Assembly: GCF_010093535.1 (NCBI RefSeq)
Contig: NW_022985223.1
Span: forward strand, 186,001 to 250,000
DNA: 64,000 nt
From: Lindgomyces ingoldianus
Taxonomy: Eukaryota > Ascomycota > Dothideomycetes > Pleosporales > Lindgomycetaceae
Direction: 5' to 3'
Shown: piece by piece, positions 12,346 to 24,538 of the stretch
Position numbering within the stretch: the first letter of the stretch is position 1
Layout: each line of letters begins with the position of its first letter
Translations under genes and position numbers: made by a program
The notes under the pieces: generated by a model
What the model was told of the DNA's origin: nothing
Databases searched by the model: none
The model's input: only the letters and a program-made list of their open reading frames with translations

Positions 12346-14315
12346 TTAGCATCCCTTTCTCTTCCGGTGCAACAACCATCTCTTGGATATGTCATACGCC
12401 ATGCGGCTCCACGGGCGGGAGATGATTTTACCCTCCATGGTACCGCTGAAGAAGCTAAACAGAAATACTAGAACTAGAGATAAACCCAGTATACCCACGA
12501 ACGCCCACCAGTAGCTCTTCACTGTGAACTCCACACCAGAAAACTGGATTGAGAAGTAGCCAGTCATTAATGTGACGGGCATAAAGACGACGGTAATTTT
12601 GGCGAGAAGGAGGGTTACACGCGTGAGACGCTCAACACTGAAGGATTCTTTGATAGCAATGAGGTTGAAATTCTGTCGGCGTTAGCTTGGGGTATAGACA
12701 GCTGAGGGATGGAACGGAAGGTTGCCTACCATCATGACCAAAGAGTCTTTCTGGTCAATACATTCCTGAATCTCGCTCAAAGCGTACAGAAGTAAGCGAT
12801 CCTTGAGCCTTTCGAACCGAACTCGAGCGGCGGAGCTGAGCGACACTCCCAATAGACTCTCTGCTTCGGGTATTTGCGGCATGGATGCAACTTGTGCAGT
12901 AGACGATGCTAGAGAATCGAATCCAGATACGATGTGCGAGTTCTTAAGTGATGCCAGAGTCACCTCCTGCTTTTTGAGGACTCGTTCAATGATGAGTTCG
13001 TAGCTTCGATAGACTCGTTGGAGCACTTTCAGCTGACACCCGATATGGTGAAGCTGGTCAACGTGGGTGAGGTTTGCTTTCACAAGCATCTCTCGTCGCT
13101 ATAGAGTCGTCAGAATACCGATGAAATAGAGAGGGTTGCAAACGTCTTACCAGTCGATCCAATTCAGCAGCATAGCCGTGTTCGCGCCTAGCCACAAGAC
13201 TATATGTCGTAAACCAATCCTCGAAAAGATAATAGAATAATAAGCCTGGTGAGTCTGTAGGTCTGTGGGCAGTTTCTTCTTCACTGTTTCCGATTCGATG
13301 TCGAATAGGTAGCATGACCAGGGAACTTTCTCGTAAAGGCGTGGGAGACTTGGTCAATTGCCGAAAAACGCTTACTAAATTTCTTCTAACTGTGTATAGG
13401 GTCTTTAATTCCTGTGCCCGCAAGTTGCCGTCGCTAAATGGAAAGGGATCTTCTGTGATCGAGATGACGGTTTTGTCGGCGCACAATAGAAGCCAATTCC
13501 ATACCCGTTTAGCATACGGCACGTCTCTGCTCTGGTCGGTCTCGTCATCGTGCTCGACTGGGGTGTTTGTCCGTACATTGTGGAGAGTGTTGTATCCGAG
13601 GCAAATAACTGCAGCGTAGTTTAGCAAGACCCGGCCGTGATAAATCGCAGAGAATTTTATCACGCAATCCCATCTCAGACGAAGAAGGCATGAAAGACTT
13701 ACACCGCCTGCCCCAGTCTAGTGATGACCAATGCCAAACCTCGTCGACCATACGATAGTGGCTCATATCGCGAACCAGCTCCAACTGCGTTGACTGCATC
13801 ATCTCCGTCATTCCGATGCTCTCTTCAGAATCCAAAGAGGTCTGCTTTGAAGAACCCTGCGACTTTTGTGACTTGTTAGACCCCCGAGATCGAAGTGTTG
13901 ACGAGCTCTTCTTCGACTGCAAAGATTTTGGCTTCGGAGGTACTGGGTCAGAGCACATGAACCCGAGTAATCTAGGACTAAAATCATAGTGTTTCGCTAG
14001 CGTATGAAGCGTATCTTTCTGGTTGTATGGCTGCCACAGATTGATCCATCTCGTATGCAGATTCGGGGGCCTTGGTGTCTGGAGCAGTCGTGAAAAGGAA
14101 TCAGCGCCTAGGTCAAAGGCACAAAAAGCGTCGTCGTCACCGAAGTCTATACAAAAGTTGCTACTGTTTGGATTTCGAGTCTGCCTGTCAAAAAGATCGA
14201 AGTTTCGCTCGTCATCGAAGTTCCTAAACGATTCCGTGATGTCGTCGTCACTTAGTTCCTGGTAATACGGGGATAGATCAACCGCAGGAGATGCAGGTCG
14301 AAAAGGGCCGGCCAT
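12346..14315 (-). CDS. CorA-like divalent cation transporter family membrane protein
   Basis: Fungal member of the CorA-like superfamily. Four exons (14315-13705, 13673-13151, 13098-12730, 12672-12346) encode 609 residues. The N-terminal half is soluble, with a Ser/Lys-rich linker (SLQSKKSSSTLRSRGSNKSQ) near residue 140. The middle is helical. Two membrane helices lie near the C-terminus: VTLLLAKITVVFMPVTLMTG (about 520-540) and WWAFVGILGLSLVLVFLF (about 556-573), followed by a basic tail. The first helix ends in MTGYFSIQF, where classical transporters have GMN, so ion selectivity may differ or transport may be lost. The first intron uses a GTGTAAGT donor, because the neighbouring GTAAGT would create a stop. 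Transport itself is not shown by the sequence. Confidence 0.85.
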
Positions 14316-15315
14316 GATGTTTGAAGCAGTTCTTGATGTGCGGATGTATTAGTGCTGCGTCCATTAGTGCGTAGATGAGCTTTAAGTTTGATGTTGAGGC
14401 TCGCAGTCAAGGCCCTTGTGACGCGAGCTCGTGCTCCGCAAGGGCAAGGTCAGACATTCTACGCAGCCCTCATGTGGCTGATCACAAGTAGTTATGCTTA
14501 GGCTGAAGCCTTGATATCGCGGGACGACTCATCTAAGATGCAGGCGGACATCGCGTTAGGTCTGATGCTGGATTGCCCAGAGGAGGTTGACATGCGGATG
14601 AGTGGCGCTCGTGGTTGCTTCATTGTTGCACTCGCCCGATGTAGCCAACCAGCGATCGATTTAGGGTTCGCAGATACTCACTCTCCTGAACCAAGGACCC
14701 ACAAATTCTCCGAGGTTGCACGAACACCTCTCCTCCTGTTCATCACAGATGACTGACGGATGAGGTACAAACTCACAACACTTTCTTCTTCCGATCTTAT
14801 ACTTGTTCTTGCTCAACACCGAGGCCCCGAACAGCAGTCCAGAGCTTGAGTCGCTGAACTCGTCCTTTCTCTTGCAAGCACCAGCCGTACTCATGCATGA
14901 CATAGTATGATACAAGCTCCATTAAATATTACAGTGCTGTTGAGGTCCACTGTATTCCTTTCAAGGAGGACAGGCCCATTCGTAGGCGAGCTTGCTTGCT
15001 CCTTCTCATGACGCAAGTAAACCAAAGCAGAAGTTTTCAAACTTCATCTTCGGAGGGATTTATCGTTATACCTCGAAAGGAATCACATTTGCTCATTCAC
15101 AAAGATGACATCGTGGTCTGAGAAGGAATTTTTGGTAAGGTGTCGCGCCACCTCAGTCGATCCCGGTCCCATTTTCCCACACACACTTAAGCCGCGATCA
15201 CCCATACCGTCGTGTCGCCCAACCTCGATCCTTAGCTACAAAGGTAGATCCTTCAACTATTCAACATCTCTTCATTATTTCGCTCTTTGCAGCTCCTTCG
15301 CGAACAACATTCATC
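14316..15315. promoter_or_regulatory. Divergent intergenic region, CorA-like and MAPEG genes
   Basis: One kilobase between divergent starts. Short frames on both strands have no recognisable content. A pyrimidine-rich leader precedes the MAPEG start (about 15190-15310). No specific control site is called. Confidence 0.45.
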
Positions 15316-15801
15316 ATGACTTCGTTCCTTGGCGATTTCAACTCCTCCATCTTAGCCCTACCTGCCTACCATATTCTCTCATTCCTTCCACATGCATATG
15401 CAGAATATGTAGCCACTCAGGGTAACCTCCTCAAGTGGGACAATCGCAATCCTCGCTCGACCACCCTCAAGGCGAATCTGAAAGAGCGTCTCGATGCCGA
15501 CACATTCGCTACATTCGAGCGCGCCGAAGCATGCCATGCAAATGGAATGGAGAATCTCCCACTCTTTGCCACTGCTGTAATTCTTGGTAATGTGGCCGGC
15601 TTGAAGAAGGAAGGTCTTGGAGGTATGAATGGATTTGCAGGGCTATATCTCGCCTTGAGGCTAGCATACACCAGTGTGTATCTTACCCATACGACGCAAG
15701 GCCCGACTCTTCTGCGAAGCGGGCTTTGGATTGCTAGTGTTGGACTCTGCTTCAGAGTTATCTTCAAGGCCGCAAAGGCTCTCGGTGGCGCGGGTCTCTA
15801 G
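15316..15801 (+). CDS. MAPEG family membrane protein
   Basis: Single-exon gene of 161 residues. MAPEG proteins are four-helix membrane enzymes of eicosanoid and glutathione metabolism; many fungal ones have unknown substrates. Hydrophobic segments lie at about residues 10-27, 80-93, 105-122 and 130-155. The loop after helix one (RNPRSTTLKANLKERLD) and the start of helix two (RAEACHANGMENLPLFATAVI) carry the conserved Arg/Glu/Asn pattern, with ExxxxNxxE-like spacing. The fourth segment contains LRLAYTSVYLTH, typical of the family. Function beyond membership in the family cannot be read from the sequence. Confidence 0.9.
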   Translation: MTSFLGDFNSSILALPAYHILSFLPHAYAEYVATQGNLLKWDNRNPRSTTLKANLKERLDADTFATFERAEACHANGMENLPLFATAVILGNVAGLKKEGLGGMNGFAGLYLALRLAYTSVYLTHTTQGPTLLRSGLWIASVGLCFRVIFKAAKALGGAGL

Positions 15802-16421
15802 AGTACCAGTCGGGCGCTGGATTTAAGGAAATCAAGCGATGGAATGATAAGAGCATCTACGAATAAAATGGCGAAACAGTCAAGGGCTTGCTTCGTTCAG
15901 GGCAAGAGGGTTAACCCTAACCAAGGAGGGACTTTTCTATCTGTAGAGTACAAATAAAATGGATCGAGAATAGCAATGGCTCGGAGTTGTGTGCTGTCAC
16001 CCATCTAAACAACCCCGTCATGAATTCCAATCACGACAAGCTTTCCGTAGGGAAATTCAGATATTGTGCCCAAGATAGGCCTCTAATTTCAGAAGTATTC
16101 ACTAGCGCCACATTGAATTCATTCTCAGAGAGCACAAGGGGCTCCCTTCCTCTCATTTCCACACCTCGTTTTATTCCGTTGTGGTTCGGCGAGATGTTGT
16201 GCCACCCGGCCATTTCGGGATTAGGCAGAAGCGGCTGAGTTCCAAACTTCACTGCCTACTCACTCAATACTGTTGCCTTCCATCAGCTTGCATTTTATAA
16301 TGTCTCGTTAAGTGTCTGATTTCAAAAATTAAAGATTCCTAAACCTTACTGTTCAACGAAATCCATCTTGTTTTGCAATTACCCATACAATCTTGAAGCG
16401 CGTCAGGACTCATTTGCTAAA
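15802..16421. other. Intergenic region between MAPEG and DUF4139 genes
   Basis: Same-strand neighbours; this should contain the MAPEG terminator and the next promoter. No coding sequence, RNA gene or repeat is seen. Confidence 0.45.
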
Positions 16422-18875
16422 ATGTTCGGAAATACTACATTCGAGACTGATGCAAACATGCCATCCGATGCCTCGAAACAAATCTTCAACATAAAAGATT
16501 TGCCAACTAAATCAGTCATCCTGTATCCTACAAGGGCCCATATCACCCGAGAGATCAACAATGTCTTACTAAAACCTGGAGCGAACGAAGTCGAGATCTA
16601 CGGACTCTCGCCTACCGTTGATGAGCACTCGATTCAGATCGAAGGCCAAGGAGCTGCTACCATTGCGGATATGACTGTCCAGTTCGTTCCAAACCGCGAC
16701 ATTTTTGAGGAGATATATCCAGACGACGAAGATATCTCGGACGATGAAGAGAGCGATGGTAGCGAGTATCTTGACAGCGATGACGAAGAGGAAGGCATTA
16801 AAAAGTTATCTAATGAGCTAAAGAATCTACAATTGGGGGTACTGGAGGCCATTGAGACTCAGAACTCGGCTACGGAGCGTTTGGCGACGCTGGATAAGTT
16901 TGCGAAGTCTGTCACCGCTGAGCACAATAGCCCTGAGGAAATCCACGAGCTGCTGAAGAAATACGAGGAAGATCGAGCGACCATCTTCAAGGTTCATTCT
17001 ACTGCTACGCAGAAGCTTGCCGATCTGAAGAAGCAAATCAAACGGAAAGGCCATGAGAAAGAGAAAGTGGGAAAGGAAGGGAAGAAGCAAAAGGAGAAGG
17101 CCGAGAAGCAGAAAGCAAAGGAGCGACGTCGCAAGGAGCTTCAGAAAGCTGAAAAGAAGAAGGAAGTTAAGTATGTCAAACAAGAGCGACTGCGGTACTG
17201 GGCCAAGAAGGTATATAAGATAACGCTGCTGCTCGAGGGTGCATCGCTCGAGACTCCGAGCTCCTCTCGCCGCGGCTCGATAGATGAGATTACCCTCACA
17301 CAATCACCCCGACTGGAGGCAAAGGGATCGAAAGCCGCGGAGATAGAGGGGTCAGCCACCCAGACCCCAATCTCTCTCCTCCTCTCATACGTTACCAAGG
17401 AAGCTGGGTGGAACCCGCGCTACGACCTCCGCATCTCATCGTTACAGAAGTCTGCGACAATCATCTACAGAACCGAGTTCCTGAACAGGACATCAGAGAC
17501 ATGGAAAGATGCCAAACTATCCTTCTCCACCTCCCAGACTTCGTACCAAGGGCTTGACGATGTCGTCCCATTTATGCACGCCTGGCGTATCAAGTTGTCT
17601 CGGTATGATAACGGCGATGGTGGTCTCCTCAGCGCTGAAGAAGCACGCAAATCTCGTGCCGGAATTAAGACCACAGATTTCTTCAACCGATCGGATCTGT
17701 TTGGATTAGACGACAACTTCATCCCAGCCTGGCACTCTAAGAGGCCGCTCCAGGTTCAACAGGCTTCTCAAGCGGCGCAGTCAAAGCCAAATGCTGGCGG
17801 TTTATTCGGGGCCAGCTCCAGGAAGAGCGGAGGGGGATCTTTCCACCCCGGTTTCGGCTCCAGCAATCCCTACGAGCAAGCACAGCAAACGCTAGGGCCT
17901 CAAATCCACCAAGAGACAGCACTTTCTCATACGGAGACTCAAGTGGAGCGAGCGAATATCGAACTCAGCGCAGGCATTCAGAGCGCCCGAAGATCTAGTA
18001 GAGTCCCCTCACTCTTCGGAGCTCGAACAAACAAGAAGGAAAGCACTTCGAACAACGAGCGTGATACCTACGACCCCACTATTGAAGATATGGACGATGA
18101 TACCGCTGACCAACCCTCCGCCATCGAATTCGAAGAATCCTCCTGGGAAGATAGCGGTTTGACAGCAACCTACGACGTCCCCGGCGTCCGCACCCTCATC
18201 CCATCGTCCATGACGCGCCGCCATAAAATCGCTTCCCTGAATGCATCTAACATCCACCTCTCCCACATCTGCGTCCCGAAGCTCCGCTCTGCCGCCTTCC
18301 TCCGCGCTAAAATCCGGAACCCATCCAGCATGGTCACGCTCCTCAGGGGCTCAGCTGGCGTCACACTCGATGGCTCGTTCCTCGGAAACATGAACCTACC
18401 GCGCGTATCTCCCGGGCAAGTCTTCAATTTATCGCTCGGAGTCGACCCAGCGATTCATGTCAACTACCCCAAACCGATCGTCCACCGCAGTACGCAAGGT
18501 ATCATTTTCAGCAAAGAAAGTGCACAGGTCTTCACGCGCTCCGTGTGGCTCAACAACACCAAATCGCAGCCCGTGGAACTCCTCGTTCTGGACCAAATCC
18601 CTGTCTCCGAGGACGAGAGACTCCGTATCGTGATCACAACCCCCAGAGGCCTCGTCAAGGAAGGGGATTCAGTGAAAACAGGTGTGTCGGCTAAGGAGGG
18701 AAGTAGCGGCGCCGTGTCGACGAGCTCGAGTTCGATGTGGGGTAATGCGGTAGCGAAGCTGAAGAAGAATGGAGAGGTGAATTGGACGGTAAAAATTGAG
18801 AAGGGACAGGGATGCTTGTTGAAACTGGATTATGAGGCCAGACTGCCACCTTCGGAGAAGATTGTTCCCGCGTAA
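16422..18875 (+). CDS. DUF4140/DUF4139 domain protein (mucoidy inhibitor A-like)
   Basis: Intronless gene of 817 residues if translation begins at 16422 (MFGNTTFETD); an in-frame ATG at 16368 would add 18. The N-terminal domain opens with the family pattern LPTKSVILYPTRAHITREI. A strongly acidic block (DDEDISDDEESDGSEYLDSD) follows. Then comes a long charged coiled coil rich in Lys/Glu at about residues 140-260. The DUF4139 part starts near SLLLSYVTKEAGWNPRYDLR and continues with FLNRTSETWKDAKLSFSTSQ. A low-complexity insert around residues 450-520 contains Gly/Ser/Gln runs. The C-terminal beta-rich part includes SHICVPKLRSAAFLRAKIRN. Relatives occur across fungi and in Caenorhabditis (F37C4.5), but no biochemical role is established to my knowledge. 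Confidence 0.9.
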   Translation: MFGNTTFETDANMPSDASKQIFNIKDLPTKSVILYPTRAHITREINNVLLKPGANEVEIYGLSPTVDEHSIQIEGQGAATIADMTVQFVPNRDIFEEIYPDDEDISDDEESDGSEYLDSDDEEEGIKKLSNELKNLQLGVLEAIETQNSATERLATLDKFAKSVTAEHNSPEEIHELLKKYEEDRATIFKVHSTATQKLADLKKQIKRKGHEKEKVGKEGKKQKEKAEKQKAKERRRKELQKAEKKKEVKYVKQERLRYWAKKVYKITLLLEGASLETPSSSRRGSIDEITLTQSPRLEAKGSKAAEIEGSATQTPISLLLSYVTKEAGWNPRYDLRISSLQKSATIIYRTEFLNRTSETWKDAKLSFSTSQTSYQGLDDVVPFMHAWRIKLSRYDNGDGGLLSAEEARKSRAGIKTTDFFNRSDLFGLDDNFIPAWHSKRPLQVQQASQAAQSKPNAGGLFGASSRKSGGGSFHPGFGSSNPYEQAQQTLGPQIHQETALSHTETQVERANIELSAGIQSARRSSRVPSLFGARTNKKESTSNNERDTYDPTIEDMDDDTADQPSAIEFEESSWEDSGLTATYDVPGVRTLIPSSMTRRHKIASLNASNIHLSHICVPKLRSAAFLRAKIRNPSSMVTLLRGSAGVTLDGSFLGNMNLPRVSPGQVFNLSLGVDPAIHVNYPKPIVHRSTQGIIFSKESAQVFTRSVWLNNTKSQPVELLVLDQIPVSEDERLRIVITTPRGLVKEGDSVKTGVSAKEGSSGAVSTSSSSMWGNAVAKLKKNGEVNWTVKIEKGQGCLLKLDYEARLPPSEKIVPA

Positions 18876-21800
18876 TCTACGGGTGGAAAAGGAGAGGCAG
18901 GCGGATTCGTGGTATTTGGATGGGAATATTCCACACTTAGGATGAGAGTCTTTAGCATCTCAACGTTTTGCCACAAATCAAAGCCAGGTGTACATTCACT
19001 GCGAATCAGAGCCTGTTCAGGAATATATGACTGGTATTTTTATAGGATCTGGGATAATTTGGACAATACTGACAGAGAAGGAGTACTAGCACCTCCTTTA
19101 TACATGTAGCAATGGGTTGTTGGCCTTTTTTTTTGAATTGTAGATTGGATATTGCATGAAATTAGCCTACAAAAATGAAATACTTTGATAGCGGCTTCCT
19201 TTAACTTTTAGCCGACACCCCTAGGCATTCCCTTAGAGTATATCGCTATCTTTGAGGCTCCTTGGGCATGCCACACATCCTGCTTCTAGCTCCTGTTGCA
19301 ACTGCTTCTCACAGTCTCTCAGTCTCCATAATTTAGTTATCGAGCACCTCAAGAACCGGCGGCAACCCCTTGATTCGTATTCTATGTTTTCTCATCAATA
19401 CCTTCATCGGCATTACGCGTGTGTGGCAAACTGGGTCTGGTTCTGAGACAAATAGATGAATTCTGAGTGACTTAATCGGTGGCGGGTAAGGAATTAACCT
19501 TCGGTGGACTCGACTCCTGCCTTTGATAAAGAGGGCTAATCAACAGCCAGTCTCTGGCACGGCAATGTCGAAGGCCATAGCGCTATATCGTATCTACCAT
19601 TTTGAAATGCGACTCGGTCAGGAAACAGGTTGGTAAAGTAGGAATTGGCCTTGAACTGAGTTTGGTTAGGCTATCTAGGTTCGTGGAAGGCTCGGAATAG
19701 ACGGCCAAATGCTTGGAAGAGATCCAGGTGGACGTAGCTGTAGTCTTCGCTTGTCTTCATAACTCGTACTTTTGAGCTTGTCTACCAAGACCGACCGTAT
19801 ATCTTTAGCTGTCGAGAAAAATTAGGACATTAGCCAGCTCTTTGGCTGAAATTTGGTATGCTTGAGTGAGCCATGCTGAGAGATAGATAATATCATCGGG
19901 GGGTGCTAATGAATAGAGTAGGCCCATGAAGCCGGGGATATTGCCGAACAGTTTGAATCTTCTTGTCAGGTGGCTACCGCCAGGAGAGATTAGGGTCTAT
20001 AGGCTCCCCAAGGCCAATTGTGCCACAAGGATATCGTCTCGAGAGATCCTCCTCTGGGTTAAGTGGCTTCATGGTCTAGTGAATGACTTCTCTTTACTGC
20101 GATGAGACGCTCTGAGCAGTCACTCGCGTCTCTACACTGGTTCGCAGAATGCCCTCATGGATTTCTGTGATGACTAGGGCTTGTTAGAAGTGGCGGGAGA
20201 GTTGAGGTGAGCCCTGTAGTGCATGGTCATCTGAGCGAGAACAATAGTGGAGGTCATTAGAGGACTGGTATTGTTCTCGGTGGGCATAGGTGATAGGGGG
20301 GCCTGGCTTTCCAAAACTTAGAGATATACAGCTCCGATTTCAGTTTCCAGTCCCATGCTTCTTTAGGAACTATTTTCTACGAAGGAATTCACGGCTTTCA
20401 CGGCGTCCACAGCTTTTCGCAGTTCTCATAGTGTTCTCCGCTTTCAGAGTCTTCGGAAGGGTGGCTCGAAGATTCTCCTGGGAAGGTGATAGCTGCAGAG
20501 TCCTTTCTTCGTGCAGCTCGAAGAGCCTCTTTCAAGTACTTTCTAGCAATATAATCGCTTTTTCTCCTGTGGAATGCCCGTTTTTTCGTATCGGTTCATG
20601 CTGACCGGTGATGAAGGAGGGGTTGTGTAGGTATGAGGGATGTGGAATAATTTAGACAGGAAAAAAAAGTTTTGTATATACACATTATGTGGGATAGATG
20701 GAGGAGTGACAACGAACCTTGGCCGACTTCTTTGAGAAATCCGTCAGGCCAATCAAATACTCGTACTAGATTTATTTATTTATCACGGACAGCATGCACG
20801 TGGCCAACGCTCCTTTAAATAGTTGAGGTATCTTCAGGCAGCTATTTAATGCATGGAGTCTGGAAATCTTCAAATACCTGAGCTTTGAGCTTGGATGGCG
20901 GGATGATCTTAGCTGCGGCGGTGACCTGTTGCTTCGATCTCGGAAGAGTTTACGCGGCGCATCTCCTTTCCAATCGCTGTCGTCACTCGCCCGCCCTCAT
21001 TCCCTATGATCTTCGATCAACAGTCTTTGTTACATGGGGAACCGCTCGTCTTAGTTTACTTCCTCGTTCAAAGCTCAACTTCATGCCCTCGCAACAGTAG
21101 ACACTTGTATCTGACACTTGAGCCACTTGGAGACACCATCTACAAATTATTCTGATTCCCTCACAAAACCCTGCGTGCGCGTATTCATCATCTCCGGAAT
21201 CAGCCCTCCTGACAGTCCAGTTAGGCTCCGTTAACACGCTGTCTCCTCACTCCAGAACAACCGCCGCCTTATGATCAGTGGTGAAAATATTCATTGTTTG
21301 CGGTGATTTCGGAAGGTTCTTAGTTCTGAGTCCTATTATTCAGCCTGGCGAAAGTGGACGAATTCCTGTGAGGTTTGTCATATTTGCGTGTTGCGGCCAC
21401 TCGAGTTTCAACTCTCTAAAGACGGACCGATTGATGAATCATTGCCGCTTTCGATGCCCAAAGCGATACCGACGGATATCGGTACGACTTCCGAATGCTA
21501 GTTGATTTCTCTGCCACGAAATTACGAGCACCTAGCTTCGTTTCCCCATGGGGGCGGTACGAAGTCCACGCATTGATCCCCTGAAAACTAACCCAACTTT
21601 GATTCCTTCCAGTCATGCTTGCTCTTCACTATACGCTGCCATCTCCCAAGAGGCGCAGGCCGACTCAAGGTGTCCCTCTTGTCACGGACGCCACAAGATC
21701 CTCACAGCTCTCACCCGCAACCCGCGATGACGGGCTGGTAGAACAGGGATGCTAGAAGATATTCCAAATTTCGCATCCAATGAAGACAAAGACATCCCAT

Positions 21801-22054
21801 TGGGACTGGAATGCTGTCCAAGGGTACAAATGTCTCAGGTTGGTTGCTGTTCTCAGATCTCTTCCCCTGTCTCTTCAACTGTCGATCCGTATGTTCATCT
21901 CTATTCACCTCTAATACTTCTGCGTCTTCCTCCTTTCTGATATGATCTTCATATATTTCTATCTAATCGAGCAGAATCGTCGCTGAGGACACCGGCCATT
22001 TGATTTCCTTTCATTATATCACAGCCTGACTGAACTGCCTTGTGAGTTGCGCAC
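18876..22054. other. Gene-poor 3.2-kb region with decayed coding-like sequence
   Basis: No intact gene is supported. On the minus strand between about 20640 and 19150, consecutive frames read like protein interrupted by stops. One open piece is about 58 codons (around 19981-19805) and contains FGNIPGFMGLLYSLAPPDD and ISAKELANVLIFLDS. Others contain LNPEEDLSRRYPCGTIGLGE (about 20072-20013) and LLESTKRLFELHEERTLQLS with a stop inside (about 20560). This suggests an old pseudogene on the minus strand, but I cannot name the family. From 20640 to 22054 I see nothing definite; the last part should be the promoter of the next gene. Confidence 0.35.
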
Positions 22055-23683
22055 ATGGCAGCCGCAACGCCTGAGGAAATGGCCAAATGGCCAGAGGCAA
22101 ACTTTGTGAACCCCGAGAGTCGGGGCCCTATTGTAATTGGGCTGACAGTCTCAACAATGGTGCTGGTTGTCATATTTACTCTCGCACGCTTCTACGGGAA
22201 AGGCGTGCTACGACAGGCACTGGGGTTGGATGATTGGATGATGGGAGTCGCTGCGGTACGTATTCGCCCTTGACCGTCATATCGATATCGCTGACGTGGA
22301 CAAGATATTCTCATTCCCTGTATCAGCTATGGCGATGGTCTCCCTGAAATACGGCCTAGGACTGCATATTTGGGACCAGAAACCCGAGTGGGCGACGCCA
22401 TACTACAAGGTATGCATCCAAACGGGTCACAAATCATGACTTCATTGCTCAATGGACATCACAGATGGCTTTTGGATCCGATATTCTGTTTCCTATCTCG
22501 TGTTCTCTCACCAAGATATCTTTATGCTTGACGTACCTTCGACTCTTTCCATCGGGATCCAACAAGATCTTCTGCTATGCATTGAGCACATTCGTAACCT
22601 TATATACAGCGGCATGTATTTTCCTCATGCTCTTCCAGTAAGCTCAATTCGCTGCAAGCCCAAGAACCCAAACTGAAAAGAATTCAGGTGTACGCCCATT
22701 CGAGGCTATTGGGATGCCTCAGCAAAACAACACTGTATCAATCTCCGTGCTACTCTAGTCTCGATCGCTGCGTTAAACAGTCTTAGCGATTTCTTGATCT
22801 ACTTGTCTGTATTCCGAGAATACGCGACGCAGAATTAAGCTAATTGATGTAGATGGCCTGCGAAACCACTCTGGAGTCTCCATCTTCCACTAAAGCAGAG
22901 GATTGGACTCATCTCTATCTTTGCCGTGGGATGCACGGTCTGTGTTGCCGGCATCTGCAGGTACCGTATCTATACGTAGACGAGAAGCGCATTCACTGAT
23001 GAGGGTTTGCAGAATGTACTATCTTGAGGTCTACTTTGACTCCTTCGATCTGTACTGTAAGAAATCCATCCGGGCTCTGCTTGCCTCAGATCATGCTAAT
23101 CCGCCACAGGGCATGCATCAATTATATACGCTGTGTAAGCTCTAACGTCCCCTAACTTCATGATACACGCGCAGCCACTCATTCACCCCCAAGCATGGCG
23201 ATAGAAATGAACCTGGGCATAATCTGCGGCTGCATGTCCGGCGTCAAACCCGTCCTCACCGTCATCTTCCCCCGTCTCTTCGCCTCCTCTTATAAGACAA
23301 ACGCCACCCGCCCTACCCACTACGGCCGCACCACACACGCCGAAGCCTTCCCCTTCCCCTTCCTGTCCCTCTCCGATACTTCGAATCTCAGCAAGGTGAA
23401 GGATAGGAAGTTGGAGCATGCCGTCAGTATCGAGACAGTTAGTCCGGAGAATACAGACAGGAGAAATTATGCTTGGGCGAGCTCGAGTGGAAGTATAGAT
23501 AGGGATGTAGGGAGTGAGGTTCCGATGAATGCGATTGCGGTTAACCAGGTTGTTATAGTGCATGGGGAGGCGAAGGAGGAGATAATGGGGTCACGATCTA
23601 GGTCGCAGAAAAGTGGGAAGGGAGATGGGGGTAGTGAGGAGTGGATTATGGGTCATTTGCCGGCGCATTCAGCGAAGCGGTAG
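22055..23683 (+). CDS. PTH11/SAT4-type (rhodopsin-fold) integral membrane protein
   Basis: Seven-helix membrane protein of the large fungal family annotated as SAT4/rhodopsin-domain or PTH11-like. Eight exons (22055-22255, 22305-22409, 22465-22637, 22688-22804, 22853-22960, 23013-23056, 23110-23134, 23194-23683) encode 420 residues. Family hallmarks in order are GLDDWMMGVAA, YGLGLHIWD, SLTKISLCLTYLRLFPS, CTPIRGYWDA, ALNSLSDFLIYLWPAKPLW, LPLKQRIGLISIFAVGCTVC, then NLGIICGCMSGVKPVL. The cytoplasmic tail is long, hydrophilic and rich in Ser/Lys. The 25-nt seventh exon and the final acceptor at 23193 were fixed by frame continuity. Family members sense surfaces or small molecules in some plant pathogens; the ligand here is unknown. 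Confidence 0.88.
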
Positions 23684-24538
23684 AAGTCGGGAGGGGAAGG
23701 CTCGGGACTGAGCACCTATGTTGTATGAACGTTTATCCGCTTTAACGTACAGTTTAAATGGGACAGTTCTGGTGTTGACGAATAGAGGTATGAATCGCGC
23801 TTGGTGGCTTCGGATGGCTTGCCATGGAGATGTAATGTCGGATTTCCGCTCTTGCGATATTTGCGTCGAGCCAAACTTCATTGAGAGCAGAGTTTCATAA
23901 CGGCTTCTCGGAGGTGTCTCCGATGGAATGACCCTTGCTTGTGGGACGATGGTAGTGCTGCTGGAGGTATCTGACATTCCAGGACAGGCGGCGCGTATGC
24001 AAATATGGATTACGGTGTGGTCCTGGACTGGCGATATGATGAGATTTGAGCGTGGTCCGTTCGAGACTCGTTAAGAGATTGTGGAAGGATTGGACTGAGT
24101 TCAACGGCTGACGAGTCATTCCCGGGTTCTCGCATCCTCACGGCCTTCGACAGAAAAATTCTTCTGAACTGAATTACCAGTCCCTCCAATGAATACTTGC
24201 GTTCGATCCCTCTCCCTCAGCCTTCACAACACCAACATCAAACCCTGCAACATATCAACAATCTATTTTGGGAACATCTCAACCGAGAAAAGTTTAGCGC
24301 ATCTGCCGGCTTCCGAATCCAGCAAACGAGGCTCAAGCTTGGACTGACGAATGAAAATGACGTAGCCGTTTGGTCAAAGAGCAAGGTAGCTCCCACCCCT
24401 CCAGCTCATCTCATGACTTTAAATACTTCTCCACCTTTGTTCTCTCATCTCACCGTTTGGCTGTTCGCAATCTCTACATACCCTTCTGAGTGAAGACCCT
24501 GATCCTGATTGCTTTCTGAGTTAATTGATACTGCAACA
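23684..24538. other. Intergenic region
   Basis: Lies between two plus-strand membrane protein genes. No coding sequence with family resemblance, RNA gene or repeat is apparent; it presumably holds a terminator and a promoter. Confidence 0.4.
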
